Of a stretch of DNA of 64,000 nucleotides, positions 24,845-33,653 are shown piece after piece. The position numbers were made by a program, and so were the translations under genes. Under the pieces are notes generated by a model. The model was given only the letters and a program-made list of their open reading frames with translations, had not been told where the DNA came from and made no database searches. Every line of letters begins with the position of its first letter. Within the stretch, counting starts at the first letter, position 1. The DNA comes from Hahellaceae bacterium (GTDB lineage Bacteria; Pseudomonadota; Gammaproteobacteria; Pseudomonadales; Oleiphilaceae), in contig JADJWY010000023.1 in NCBI GenBank assembly GCA_016716085.1, forward strand, positions 496,001 through 560,000, written 5' to 3'.

Positions 24845-26316
24845 TGCCAATCATCAAGCCCAAAGATAGGCTTCCGACGCTCCGAGGCCGCCTGCTGGCA
24901 GGCTCTCTTTTTCTGATAATCGTCGGGGGGCTATTTTCTGGTTACGCGAATTACACCGACTCGCAAGAAGAGGTGGAGGAACTCTTTGATGCCGAAATGG
25001 CGCAGATGGCGCGAACATTACAAGGCATTTTCAGCAGCTACCTGCAATCGCCCTCATTAAATCAAGCAAAAGAGCCGTTGACGTATGAGGACCATACCGA
25101 CCTGTTTCCCGCCGAAAACCCAAAGGAAGGCGAAGAAAACCACGAGATTACCGCCTATGGCCATCGTTATGAAAAAAAGCTCGCTTTTCAAATCTGGCGG
25201 CAACCCGGCACGCTCCTGATTCAGACCCGTAGCGCCCAAACCATTCAATTGCCCATGCAGCCCGAGGGCTTCAGCAATCTGGAGCTTGGAGGCGAGCCCT
25301 GGCGCATCTTTGCCCTGCACGACGCCGTTAACCAGCGTTGGATTCAGGTCGCCCAGCGCGATGACGTCAGGCGAGAACTCGCCCTCGAGGTTGCATTGCA
25401 TGCGCTTGCAACACCGATGCTCACCATTCCGCTGCTCGGCGTCTTTCTATGGTTATTGGTCAGTGCCAGCCTGCGGCCCTTAGAGTCTCTGTCGCGTCAC
25501 GTAGCAGGTCGAGCGCCCTTTGATGCCACGCCCCTATCATTGTCTGGCGCCTTGCAGGAGACCCGGCCACTGATCGATGCGTTGAATGGTCTGTTTGCGC
25601 GCGTACAAGCCCAGGCTGAGCGGGAGCGCCAGTTTACTGCGGATGCCGCCCATGAACTGAGAACGCCCCTGGCCGCCATCAAAATCAACCTCCAGAACGC
25701 GATTCGTCGCACAGAGGAGCCCCGCACCGCTCAGTCACTGCAGCGCTCCCTGGCCGCATTGGATCGTCTGATTGCATTGACCGAACAAATGTTAGATCTC
25801 AACCGCATCGATACGACAGATGACCGGAGTAGCCAGGAAAGTCTCGAACTGGGCGAGCATATAACTGCGCTGCTCAGTGAGCTTCAACCCGTGTTCACTG
25901 CCCAAAATATCGCGATCGAACAGAACTTCGACGCGCCCGGCCAAGTCAGGATGCATCCCGCACATCTTCATAGCCTTCTGCAAAATTTTCTGACCAATGC
26001 CGTTCGCTATGGGGGGCCCAACAAGACCCTCTCCGTCCACCAAAATGGTTGTACGGTCGATATTGTGGACCAGGGACCCGGAATTCCCGACGCATGGAAA
26101 GATCGGGTATTTGACCGATTCTTTCGTGGCGAGGGTGATGGTGGCGAAGGTGCTGGACTTGGGCTCGCGATTGTCCGGCGTATTGCCGACCGCTATGGCG
26201 TCTCCATTTCCTTAAAGGCTCGCTCAGATGGCGCGCCGGGGCTTTGGGTTCAACTCACCTTTCGTCCCGATCATAACCCACGCGCTATTCCGAACGCAGC
26301 GCATCAACAGGATTGA
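24844..26316 (+). CDS. Sensor histidine kinase, QseC-like
   Basis: The protein of about 490 residues has two membrane helices (near residues 15-38 and 180-205) flanking a periplasmic sensor of about 140 residues. The HisKA segment is FTADAAHELRTPLAA with the phospho-accepting His, and the HATPase has NAVRYGG, DQGPGIPD and GAGLGLAIVRRIA. The sensor part has no recognised fold, and the signal is unknown; a redox or metal cue is likely from context. A GTG at 24841 or the ATG at 24844 may serve as start. The 3' end overlaps the convergent permease gene by 32 bases. Confidence 0.93.
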   Translation: MPIIKPKDRLPTLRGRLLAGSLFLIIVGGLFSGYANYTDSQEEVEELFDAEMAQMARTLQGIFSSYLQSPSLNQAKEPLTYEDHTDLFPAENPKEGEENHEITAYGHRYEKKLAFQIWRQPGTLLIQTRSAQTIQLPMQPEGFSNLELGGEPWRIFALHDAVNQRWIQVAQRDDVRRELALEVALHALATPMLTIPLLGVFLWLLVSASLRPLESLSRHVAGRAPFDATPLSLSGALQETRPLIDALNGLFARVQAQAERERQFTADAAHELRTPLAAIKINLQNAIRRTEEPRTAQSLQRSLAALDRLIALTEQMLDLNRIDTTDDRSSQESLELGEHITALLSELQPVFTAQNIAIEQNFDAPGQVRMHPAHLHSLLQNFLTNAVRYGGPNKTLSVHQNGCTVDIVDQGPGIPDAWKDRVFDRFFRGEGDGGEGAGLGLAIVRRIADRYGVSISLKARSDGAPGLWVQLTFRPDHNPRAIPNAAHQQD

Positions 26317-27487
26317 GGATAGAGGCCCGGTAAGCAGGCGTCGCGCCTGCCAACAGCCCAATCCCGACCGAAAGCAGTAAGGCCAGCGCAATATACAAGG
26401 GCTGGGGGGTGAGCGGGAACGCGGGATAAAAAACCAGCGCCACGCCTTTGCAGGCCAGCAGGATTAAAATACCAATACCCCCCCCACATAAGGACAGCGC
26501 AACCGATTCGCCCAGAAATAAAATCAGAATCTGTTGTCGGGGCGCACCTAAGGCATGCAGCAAACCGATCTCGCCGCGGCGCTCCTGAACACTGGTCGTG
26601 AGCGTAGTGACGATTCCGACCGAGCCGACCAGCAGCGAAATCGACCCCAGCAAGGCAACCGCCAGGGTAAGGACGGACAGAATGCTATCAAGACTATTGA
26701 GCATCTGATCCTGAGTTGTCACGGTAAAATCCTCGCGCCCATGCCGATCAATCAGGCGTCGCCTGATGTCGGCCTGCAATTTCACCATATCCGCACCTGC
26801 AGCGAACGTGAGGTCGATTTCCATCAGGCTTTCACGATTGAATAACTGCAGTGCCAGGTCTGCTGGAATGTAGGCGATATCGTCCAGATCAAAGCCAAGC
26901 ATATCCCCTTTCGGTTCAATCACACCAATGACCCGAAAAGCCCGACCTCCCAGGCGCACTTTACGCCCCAGAGCAGACCTGTCACCGAACAGCTCCTGGT
27001 GCGCGGTATGCCCCAGCACAACATAGGGACTCGACGCCGCGCCCGCCTGCACCTCCGGCAGGAAGCGTCCCTGCGCGACCCGGAAATTCCAGGCCGCCGG
27101 CATATCGGCATTAACGCCCATGACTTTGACGTTTCGGTGACGGCCTTCAAACTCCAGTTCTCCGACGCCCTGAACCACCGGTATCACGGTTTCAACCGCA
27201 GGAATGCGCCTGAGCGCATCCGCATCGTCAACCGTCAGCGGTCTGACTGAGCTGAGAATGCCGCCGATGCCGCCAGTGACATTTTTACCTGGGCTTACAC
27301 CGATGATGCGCGTGCCGAATTGCGAAAATTCGGTCATGACATACGAGCGGACCCCCTCTCCAATTGCCGTCAGCAAGGCGACGGCCGCAATGCCGATGGC
27401 AATGCCCACGACCGTCAGTATTGAACGGGAGCGTCCCGTTCCTAACGCGGTGACAATCCAGCGCACACCGTCCGTAAAGCGCATCAT
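26285..27487 (-). CDS. MacB-like ABC transporter permease (second of two)
   Basis: The 400-residue protein has the MacB permease layout: an N-terminal helix after MMRFTDGVRWIVTALG, a periplasmic domain of about 220 residues and three C-terminal helices (near residues 275-300, 325-350 and 360-385). The segment ERRGEIGLLHALGA is the usual coupling region of this family. It overlaps the preceding permease gene by four bases. With the other permease it probably forms a heterodimer served by the ATPase at 28698. Confidence 0.9.
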   Translation of the reverse strand: MMRFTDGVRWIVTALGTGRSRSILTVVGIAIGIAAVALLTAIGEGVRSYVMTEFSQFGTRIIGVSPGKNVTGGIGGILSSVRPLTVDDADALRRIPAVETVIPVVQGVGELEFEGRHRNVKVMGVNADMPAAWNFRVAQGRFLPEVQAGAASSPYVVLGHTAHQELFGDRSALGRKVRLGGRAFRVIGVIEPKGDMLGFDLDDIAYIPADLALQLFNRESLMEIDLTFAAGADMVKLQADIRRRLIDRHGREDFTVTTQDQMLNSLDSILSVLTLAVALLGSISLLVGSVGIVTTLTTSVQERRGEIGLLHALGAPRQQILILFLGESVALSLCGGGIGILILLACKGVALVFYPAFPLTPQPLYIALALLLSVGIGLLAGATPAYRASILNPVDALRSE

Positions 27488-28698
27488 ACCCCCTGTCCGC
27501 TGCCCAGCGCCTCGACCGGCGCGAGACGCGAAGCGCGCACTGAGGGTATCCAGGCAAAGATTACCGCCGTGCCCAGAGCCAGCGAGACCGATGCCAGTCG
27601 TGCCCAGAGGGGAGTCTGCAGTGGCATGCTTTCAAAGCTCAGGCGACCAAGTGCCAGCAACAGTTCGCTGATCACCGTACCGGCAAAAGCACCCAGAAGC
27701 GCCAGCAACAATGCCTCACCCAGAAACAGGTTTCGTATCGTGCTTTGCGTAGCGCCCAGGGCCTTCAGGAGCCCGATTTCAGAGGTTCGCTGACTCACAC
27801 TGATTAGCATAATATTCATGATAAGCACCCCGGCAACGCCCAGACTGATCGCCGCAATGCCCCCCACGGCAACCGTCAACAAGCGAAGGATGCGATTAAA
27901 CCCGGCCAACACCGAATCCTGGGTAATCACGGTGATATCTTCGACCCCATCGTGTCGGGCCTTAACCACCTCAAGCATGCGTTGCCTGACCGCTGGAATC
28001 TGTCGCTCGTGCATAACGTCGGCGAAAATGCGAAACAAACCCGCCTGATTAAACAAGGTCTGAGCACTGGCGATCGGAATCAGCATAACCTCATCAAGAT
28101 TATGCCCAAGCGCCACGCCCTTGGACTCCAGAATTCCGATGACACGAAAGCGTCGTTGATCTGCCCGTACCCATTTCCCTAACGCGGACGACGTGCCAAA
28201 TAGTTCCTTTTTTAACTGGGTGCCGATGACGGCGACCGGCGCAGCCAGATCCCAATCCTGATCAGGCAGGGCCTTTCCCAGCTTCACTTTCAATTGCCGA
28301 ATCCGAAAGAATTCAGACGTGCTCCCCAGAATCAGGCTGTCACGCACCCGCCCCCCTGAAGAGAGTTCTGCCATGCCAATGATGAGCGGAGCGACTGACT
28401 GCATCCCGGGGATGCGCAGCAGCGCCAGACCATCGCCCAGGGTCAGGTCGCGAGGTGCTTCACCCACCAGCGGCGGCATCCCGCCTTTAGTTTCCGTTTT
28501 CCCAGGCAAAACAATCAGTGTATTTTTGCCCAGCGAACTGAATTCGCCCACCACATAGCGGCGTGCTCCCTCGCCTAAACCCGTCAGGAGATTGACAGCG
28601 GAAACACCAATGATCAGGGCAAGCATCACCATTGCTGTCCGAAAACGCTGCCTTCGAATCACCTGTAAGGCAAATGCCAGCGCATCAGGAAATCGCAT
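27484..28698 (-). CDS. MacB-like ABC transporter permease (first of two)
   Basis: The 404-residue protein has the same four-helix layout as its neighbour, with RTAMVMLALIIGVSAVNLL as first helix, a large periplasmic domain and the coupling motif SEIGLLKALGA before the C-terminal helices. Its start codon overlaps the ATPase stop codon. It has diverged from the downstream permease but clearly shares ancestry, suggesting an old duplication and a heterodimeric channel or mechanotransmission unit. Confidence 0.9.
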   Translation of the reverse strand: MRFPDALAFALQVIRRQRFRTAMVMLALIIGVSAVNLLTGLGEGARRYVVGEFSSLGKNTLIVLPGKTETKGGMPPLVGEAPRDLTLGDGLALLRIPGMQSVAPLIIGMAELSSGGRVRDSLILGSTSEFFRIRQLKVKLGKALPDQDWDLAAPVAVIGTQLKKELFGTSSALGKWVRADQRRFRVIGILESKGVALGHNLDEVMLIPIASAQTLFNQAGLFRIFADVMHERQIPAVRQRMLEVVKARHDGVEDITVITQDSVLAGFNRILRLLTVAVGGIAAISLGVAGVLIMNIMLISVSQRTSEIGLLKALGATQSTIRNLFLGEALLLALLGAFAGTVISELLLALGRLSFESMPLQTPLWARLASVSLALGTAVIFAWIPSVRASRLAPVEALGSGQGV

Positions 28699-29456
28699 CA
28701 GGTGGCTCCACTGTCCACGCGCTGATCCATGACGATGCGTCCGTCAACCATCCGTAATTGACGAGCCGCCCGAGCGCCCAACGCCTGATCATGGGTCACC
28801 ACAACCAGGGTGATCCCCTCCTGATTGAGTTCCTCGAGGATGCGCACGACCTCTGCGCCGGAATGGGTGTCGAGATTGCCGGTCGGTTCATCTGCCAGCA
28901 GGATGCTTGGCTTGAGCATAACCGCGCGTCCGATCGCGACGCGCTGTCGTTGCCCGCCTGAAAGCTGGCGAGGCAAGTGATCAGCACGGGCGCTCAGTTG
29001 CAGACGATCCAGCATCTCATCGACGCGCTGACGTCGCTGAGCCGGAGACCAGCCTGCCAGGACCAGTGGTAACTCCATATTGCCCCGCGCACTCAGCCGG
29101 GGTATCAAATGATAGGACTGAAATACAAACCCAATGGCTATTTGTCGGTGATGCGCCAGTTCGGATTCGGATAATCCTGTGGTCAGGCGTCCATTGAGAA
29201 AATAATCTCCCGAAGTCGGTCGATCCAGTAATCCGAGAACATTCAGCAAGGTCGATTTACCCGACCCGGATGGCCCCATCACAGAGAGATAATCGCCGGT
29301 CTCAATCACCAGATCCACGCCATCCAGTGCTTTGACCGTCTGATCGCCCAGTTGAAAATAGCGATTTAACTGGCTTAATCGCACAACCGGCGCAGAGCGG
29401 GACTCAGAGTCAGGGCGAGACTCAGAATCAGGGCGCAATCCGGACGCTAATACCAT
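28698..29456 (-). CDS. MacB/LolD-like ABC transporter ATPase
   Basis: The protein of about 252 residues has Walker A (GPSGSGKST), the signature LSGGQRQRVAIGRA, Walker B (ILLADEPTGNLD) and the switch VVTHD. It energises the two following permeases. The N-terminus carries a short duplicated PDSESR unit, also visible in the DNA around 29398-29435, absent from family members. I chose the ATG at 29456 with GGAGG upstream. The start lies inside the 3' end of the HlyD-like gene, so translation is coupled. Confidence 0.92.
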   Translation of the reverse strand: MVLASGLRPDSESRPDSESRSAPVVRLSQLNRYFQLGDQTVKALDGVDLVIETGDYLSVMGPSGSGKSTLLNVLGLLDRPTSGDYFLNGRLTTGLSESELAHHRQIAIGFVFQSYHLIPRLSARGNMELPLVLAGWSPAQRRQRVDEMLDRLQLSARADHLPRQLSGGQRQRVAIGRAVMLKPSILLADEPTGNLDTHSGAEVVRILEELNQEGITLVVVTHDQALGARAARQLRMVDGRIVMDQRVDSGAT

Positions 29457-30564
29457 CCTCAAGACCCTCCTGATCCAACTCGGACACGATACGCTCTCCC
29501 ACCGCCAGGCCTGAGAGTGACTCGGTAAACACCCAGTTACTCAGACCGGGTTGGAACTCAACTTTGTGCAAGGTTGAGGTGTCCGGATCATAACGATAAA
29601 CCTTAGTTGAATCGACTATCAAATCGGATGGCACCTGAACAACCCCAGCATGGGAGGCTAGAATAATTTCCAGATCGGCGCTGTAACCGACCAGCAGAGT
29701 GATGTCAGGCGGTACGTTTACAATATTCGCTTCTACATCCACCGTACGGGCCTGCTTTTCATAATCCTGGACATAAGGCGAAACCCTTGTCACGATCGCC
29801 TCCAGTGTCTGCCCCCGATAGGCATCCAGGGTAACCCGTGCGGGCATCCCCACACGGATACGCGCGGTATCCACCTCGTCGATAGGCGCCCGCACATACA
29901 GACACTGATCATCAATGAGATCAATGGCCGGCGGTGTTGGCACGCCGGGGGGTGAAGGGGTGACATACTCGCCAAGCTCACCATTGACCTCAGCGACAAT
30001 GCCATCGAACGGGGCCTTAAGTTGCATCTGATTCAGACTGGCCTGAGCCAGCTTCACCGCCGCACGCGATTCCTCGATTTGGGCCTGGGCGGCTTTACAG
30101 GCCAGTGAGGACATTTGGGCGGTGGTGCGTATGCGTTCCAATGACTCTTCGGAGGTTAAACGCTTATCGTATAGAGACTTGAGGCGGGTCAACTCACGCT
30201 GATCCTGCTCCGCGCCAAAACAGATCTCAGCCCGCTTCTGCACGGCCATGCGTTGACGGGCTTCCGCCTGCTCAAGCGCTGCCTGATATTCGTTGTCACG
30301 CAGCTGAAGCAGAACCTCACCGCGTTTAACCCGATCACCAGCCTTAACATTTAATTGGGTGACGGTTCCCCCGGCGGGCATTGAAAGGCGAGATCGTTGA
30401 CACGCTCTGATCGTGCCTGCGCGGGTGTTGGAAACGGTGGCTTCAACCGTTCCCTTTTCAAGTGAATGCAGTTTAACCATGATAGGTTCGGGGCGAGAGA
30501 CCAGGTACCCTGCGGTAACCGTTGCAACACCAACGATCAGGCCGATAGGCCAGATACGCTTCAT
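29428..30564 (-). CDS. HlyD/MacA-like periplasmic adaptor protein
   Basis: The 378-residue protein has an N-terminal anchor helix (IGLIVGVATVTAGYLV), then a lipoyl-like half (VTQLNVKAGDRVKRGEVLLQL), a coiled-coil hairpin (about residues 95-175) and the second lipoyl half with LKAPFDGIVAEVNGELGE, followed by beta-barrel and membrane-proximal domains. It would bridge the inner-membrane ABC complex to an outer-membrane partner. Cys at residues near 55, 113 and 155 are unusual for this family. It follows the barrel-like gene by 12 bases. Confidence 0.92.
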   Translation of the reverse strand: MKRIWPIGLIVGVATVTAGYLVSRPEPIMVKLHSLEKGTVEATVSNTRAGTIRACQRSRLSMPAGGTVTQLNVKAGDRVKRGEVLLQLRDNEYQAALEQAEARQRMAVQKRAEICFGAEQDQRELTRLKSLYDKRLTSEESLERIRTTAQMSSLACKAAQAQIEESRAAVKLAQASLNQMQLKAPFDGIVAEVNGELGEYVTPSPPGVPTPPAIDLIDDQCLYVRAPIDEVDTARIRVGMPARVTLDAYRGQTLEAIVTRVSPYVQDYEKQARTVDVEANIVNVPPDITLLVGYSADLEIILASHAGVVQVPSDLIVDSTKVYRYDPDTSTLHKVEFQPGLSNWVFTESLSGLAVGERIVSELDQEGLEDGISVRIAP

Positions 30565-30576
30565 ATTGGAAGCTCC

Positions 30577-31665
30577 TTATCTCATAAACAGCACTTCAAG
30601 CCCAATCGTGAGCGAGGTGTCATCGGCAAAGCCGGTTTCCCTCGCCCAGACCACTTCAGGCGTTGCTTCAGCAAACAACCAATCGCGGTAAAGCCGGTAT
30701 CGGTAGGTGATATTGGTGTAATAGGAGGTGGTTTGCAATCGGGGTTTGTTTTGTCCTGCCCATCCGACAGACTGACTCATGACCGCGCGATTACTCAGTC
30801 GGCGTGAATAAGACACAACCTCGGCAAATTGCCAGAACTTGTTTTCTTCCAGCCACTGGGCCTCAGATCGAAAGCGCAACAGTGCTCTATGGGAAATCAG
30901 CCGATCGAAATTAACCACCTGAGAAAAACCAAAACCATCCGTCACATAATAGAAAGGTTGGGTTTCGGCACGCAGAGACCACAGTGGATCGAGAATCCAG
31001 GTTCGCTCGGCCCTCCCTCGCAAAAAGGGTGAAATCGGCGAGCTGAATCGAACACCGAGATCCGCCTTGAGTTTCCAATCCTCCAGATCACCCAGTATGC
31101 GCAAGAATCCGCTGGTCGGCGTATTGGGTGAGTTCAGCGCGGTGACGACGCTATCGCGATTACGTTCTTCCGGAGACAGGGTGTCGGTGGACTGGTTTTC
31201 GATAACGAGACGGTATTTGTCTTTAGTGCTGGGCAAATCCAGTCGGAATTTGACGCGTGGGTCTGCGTCAAACTCTCTTCCTTCCAGCCAGCGACCGAAA
31301 AAACCCAGTTTAAAAAAACTCTCGTTGGTCTGCCGGTAGGCTTCATTCCCCCCCAGAAAGGAATCGATGTAGCGCCCCAGGGATACGACATCGTTAGACC
31401 AGCTGTTACGCTGAGTGATCATCCAGCCCCAGTAACCGTCTTTCTGTTCCTGAGCAAAAATAGAGCGATCCAGATAGGACTCAAGTTCGGTCAGCTTTTC
31501 GGTTCTCTCCGATTTTGCAGGGTTTTCCTCCGAAGTCGCGTTTGGCTCAACCTCAGTTGTCGTGTCGTCAGCCCCGACAAGCCCAGCTAGAGCTAGCCCT
31601 GCCAGCACACCGAGAAGGCAGCCACCGATGCCCTTACCCGAAAATAGATTCAAACCCAGCACCAC
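30577..31665 (-). CDS. Probable outer-membrane beta-barrel protein of unknown family
   Basis: The 362-residue protein has a hydrophobic export signal (GGCLLGVLAGLALAGLVGA, near residues 14-32), a charged linker and then many alternating beta-strand segments such as YRLVIENQS, WSLRAETQPFYYV and RALLRFRSEAQWL. It ends in LEVLFMR. I do not recognise a family. As the first gene of the ABC-adaptor operon it may be the dedicated outer-membrane partner, although it does not look like TolC. The GTG start at 31665 is uncertain; a TTG nine bases inside is an alternative. Confidence 0.7.
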   Translation of the reverse strand: MVLGLNLFSGKGIGGCLLGVLAGLALAGLVGADDTTTEVEPNATSEENPAKSERTEKLTELESYLDRSIFAQEQKDGYWGWMITQRNSWSNDVVSLGRYIDSFLGGNEAYRQTNESFFKLGFFGRWLEGREFDADPRVKFRLDLPSTKDKYRLVIENQSTDTLSPEERNRDSVVTALNSPNTPTSGFLRILGDLEDWKLKADLGVRFSSPISPFLRGRAERTWILDPLWSLRAETQPFYYVTDGFGFSQVVNFDRLISHRALLRFRSEAQWLEENKFWQFAEVVSYSRRLSNRAVMSQSVGWAGQNKPRLQTTSYYTNITYRYRLYRDWLFAEATPEVVWARETGFADDTSLTIGLEVLFMR

Positions 31666-31825
31666 ACCTGATCACATCACGAGTTATCAGAATAGGTTAT
31701 CCACCCAAAAAAATTAAGGAGTTACTTACGTTTCTTTGATTTGAATCCAGCTTCGCAATCGTTGGAGCCTTGTAGTTTTCTGGCCGCCGTGTATGCTTCC
31801 GCAACTTTTGCACAAAAACGCCGAT

Positions 31826-32446
31826 ATGACTGCACCCGCCATCCTGACACGACTGACCCAAGACATTGAACGACAGGGCTATGCCGTGATGCCGGATTTG
31901 TTCACACCGTCAACGCTTGAGCAATTAGCCACTCATTACCAGCGTCTGGGCAGTGAAGACTTTCATCTGGCAGGCATTGGCCGGGAGTCCGATCATGAAA
32001 TTAATCGGCGGGTGCGCGCCGACAAGACCTGTTGGCTGGAACCGGGTCCCCCGGAACTGTTTGATTACTTTGCAACCATTGAACATCTGCGTCAGCACTT
32101 CAATCGGCAGTTTTTTCTCGGACTTCGTGAGTTTGAATGCCATTTCGCCTGTTATCCACCCGGTGCCTTTTATCGCACGCACCTGGATGCCTTCCGTGGA
32201 AAGCCCAGCCGCAAGATTTCGTTGATCGTCTACCTTAACCGCGCATGGCAGGCATCCGATGGTGGCGAATTGATTTTGTACCCGGATAACAGCGATAGTG
32301 AGAGCTGCGCGTGGCGTACCGATCCCCTGCTGACCGTTGAACCCCGCTGGGGAACCACTGTTCTGTTTCTAAGCGAAGATTTCCCGCATGAAGTGCGCCC
32401 GACCAACGCAACCCGCCTGAGTCTGACGGGTTGGTTTCGCATCTGA
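31826..32446 (+). CDS. 2-oxoglutarate/Fe(II)-dependent oxygenase, prolyl hydroxylase-like
   Basis: The protein of about 206 residues has the double-stranded beta-helix iron site: HLD in YRTHLDAF, the distal His in DFPHEV, and the 2-oxoglutarate-binding Arg in TRLSLTGWFR. The segment SRKISLIVYLN...GGELILY is typical of SM-20/PHD-type bacterial oxygenases. Such enzymes hydroxylate proteins or small substrates, and the target here is unknown. An upstream ATG at 31793 is in frame, and neither start has a strong ribosome binding site. Confidence 0.88.
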   Translation: MTAPAILTRLTQDIERQGYAVMPDLFTPSTLEQLATHYQRLGSEDFHLAGIGRESDHEINRRVRADKTCWLEPGPPELFDYFATIEHLRQHFNRQFFLGLREFECHFACYPPGAFYRTHLDAFRGKPSRKISLIVYLNRAWQASDGGELILYPDNSDSESCAWRTDPLLTVEPRWGTTVLFLSEDFPHEVRPTNATRLSLTGWFRI

Positions 32447-32451
32447 TCGTA

Positions 32452-33021
32452 TCAGGGTGTTGAGGGCGTGCGCCCGATAGAGAACACGCCGGTCCAATTC
32501 CTGGACGACAGCATTTTCTCATTTCGGTAATGTCTCACGGTGATCACGCTTGGGGAAACCTCTTTTCGGGTCAACGAGGTCACAATACCTTCGCGATCTT
32601 CGGCATCCTGCGCCAACCAGTCTGCGCCAAGACATGCCGTGAGCGTTGCCTCCAGAGACTGATGCCAGTTCTGCGCGGACTGTTCGCCCGGCAAGGCCAC
32701 CGTACACAGGTAGTTCGGTTGACCATTGCCCCACTCGACAACCCGGCAATCGGCGTTTTCAGCTTTCAACGAGGTCTTCCAGACACTGATATTCTGACTT
32801 CCCGACGCTGATTTTCCGGAAATATCACTGAACTGATTTTCCGCCGACGCCAACAAGCGCTCCAGGCCAGGACACACCGTGGATGAATCAAAGGTATACT
32901 GGACTGGATTCACTTCCGCCTGCCCGGACTGCCCACTTAAACTGGCACAGCCCGCCAGCGACAGTGAATACAGCACACACCATCCCAAACCGGCCGATTT
33001 CAACGACAGATGAGTTCTCAT
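32452..33021 (-). CDS. Putative lipoprotein of unknown function
   Basis: The 189-residue protein has a signal peptide with the lipobox LAGC near residue 25 and a Ser-rich start of the mature part. Three Cys occur in the mature region (TVCPGL, ADCRVV, YLCTVAL) plus one in LTACLGAD, so two disulphides are possible. No family was recognised. It is upstream-adjacent to nothing conserved; the next minus-strand gene, also a lipoprotein, lies 24 bases before it, so the two may be co-transcribed. Confidence 0.7.
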   Translation of the reverse strand: MRTHLSLKSAGLGWCVLYSLSLAGCASLSGQSGQAEVNPVQYTFDSSTVCPGLERLLASAENQFSDISGKSASGSQNISVWKTSLKAENADCRVVEWGNGQPNYLCTVALPGEQSAQNWHQSLEATLTACLGADWLAQDAEDREGIVTSLTRKEVSPSVITVRHYRNEKMLSSRNWTGVFSIGRTPSTP

Positions 33022-33045
33022 TCGCTCCCGCCCTTTTGTGCAGAC

Positions 33046-33561
33046 TTATTGATTGGACGGAAGCGTGGCGAAAAACTCTTCCAGTGCTGTCTTGATTTCA
33101 GCATCGGTCATTGGCGTTTTCTGGCGGGTTAAATCTCGGACCGTGGACCCTTTCCACGCCATCGCACCGCTGCGGGTATCAACGAGATTGACCAAAAATT
33201 TCGCTTCGTTGACCGCCTCAAGATTACGCCGGATAACCGTGCCTTGCGCGGTGGGTATGACTTCCTCTTTCAGTTTCTCGCCACGGTCACGCGTTAAACG
33301 ATATAGCAAGGTCAGGTCACTGTCCTTGCCACCAACACGATAGCCTTTGTCTGACAAAACGCTGGCGATAGATTTCTCGATCAGGGCAAACTCCGGGCCT
33401 TCTTGCTGACTGACGTTTTCCAGCGCGACGGTCTGATAGGCCTTGAAGTTTGCCGTCGGTGAAACGACTGAAGAGACTTCCGCGGGCCCCGTGGCACATC
33501 CAACCCCAAGGCCCAGCGCTACCACCAATACCAAGCTACTCCCTAAGCGACCTGTTCTCAT
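33046..33561 (-). CDS. DUF4136-like lipoprotein
   Basis: The 171-residue protein has a signal peptide with the lipobox GVGC, then a DUF4136/GNA1162-like fold: ANFKAYQTVAL at the start, ALIEKSIASVLSDKGYRVGGKDSDLTLLY in the middle and LVNLVDTRSGAMAWKGS at the end. These lipoproteins are common in gammaproteobacterial envelopes without a firm role. The ATG at 33561 has AGGAGT upstream. Confidence 0.8.
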   Translation of the reverse strand: MRTGRLGSSLVLVVALGLGVGCATGPAEVSSVVSPTANFKAYQTVALENVSQQEGPEFALIEKSIASVLSDKGYRVGGKDSDLTLLYRLTRDRGEKLKEEVIPTAQGTVIRRNLEAVNEAKFLVNLVDTRSGAMAWKGSTVRDLTRQKTPMTDAEIKTALEEFFATLPSNQ

Positions 33562-33653
33562 TATTTTGACTCCTGATGTCTGCAATTAAATCACCTTACC
33601 GCAGCATCATAGCCGAGTCCGCCTGAGAACCCAACCACCTTGGGTTGCTGGCG

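Noticed and set aside
28698..31665. RND-type efflux system
   Set aside because: The adaptor is HlyD-like, but the inner-membrane parts are an ABC ATPase and MacB-like permeases. No RND pump gene is present.
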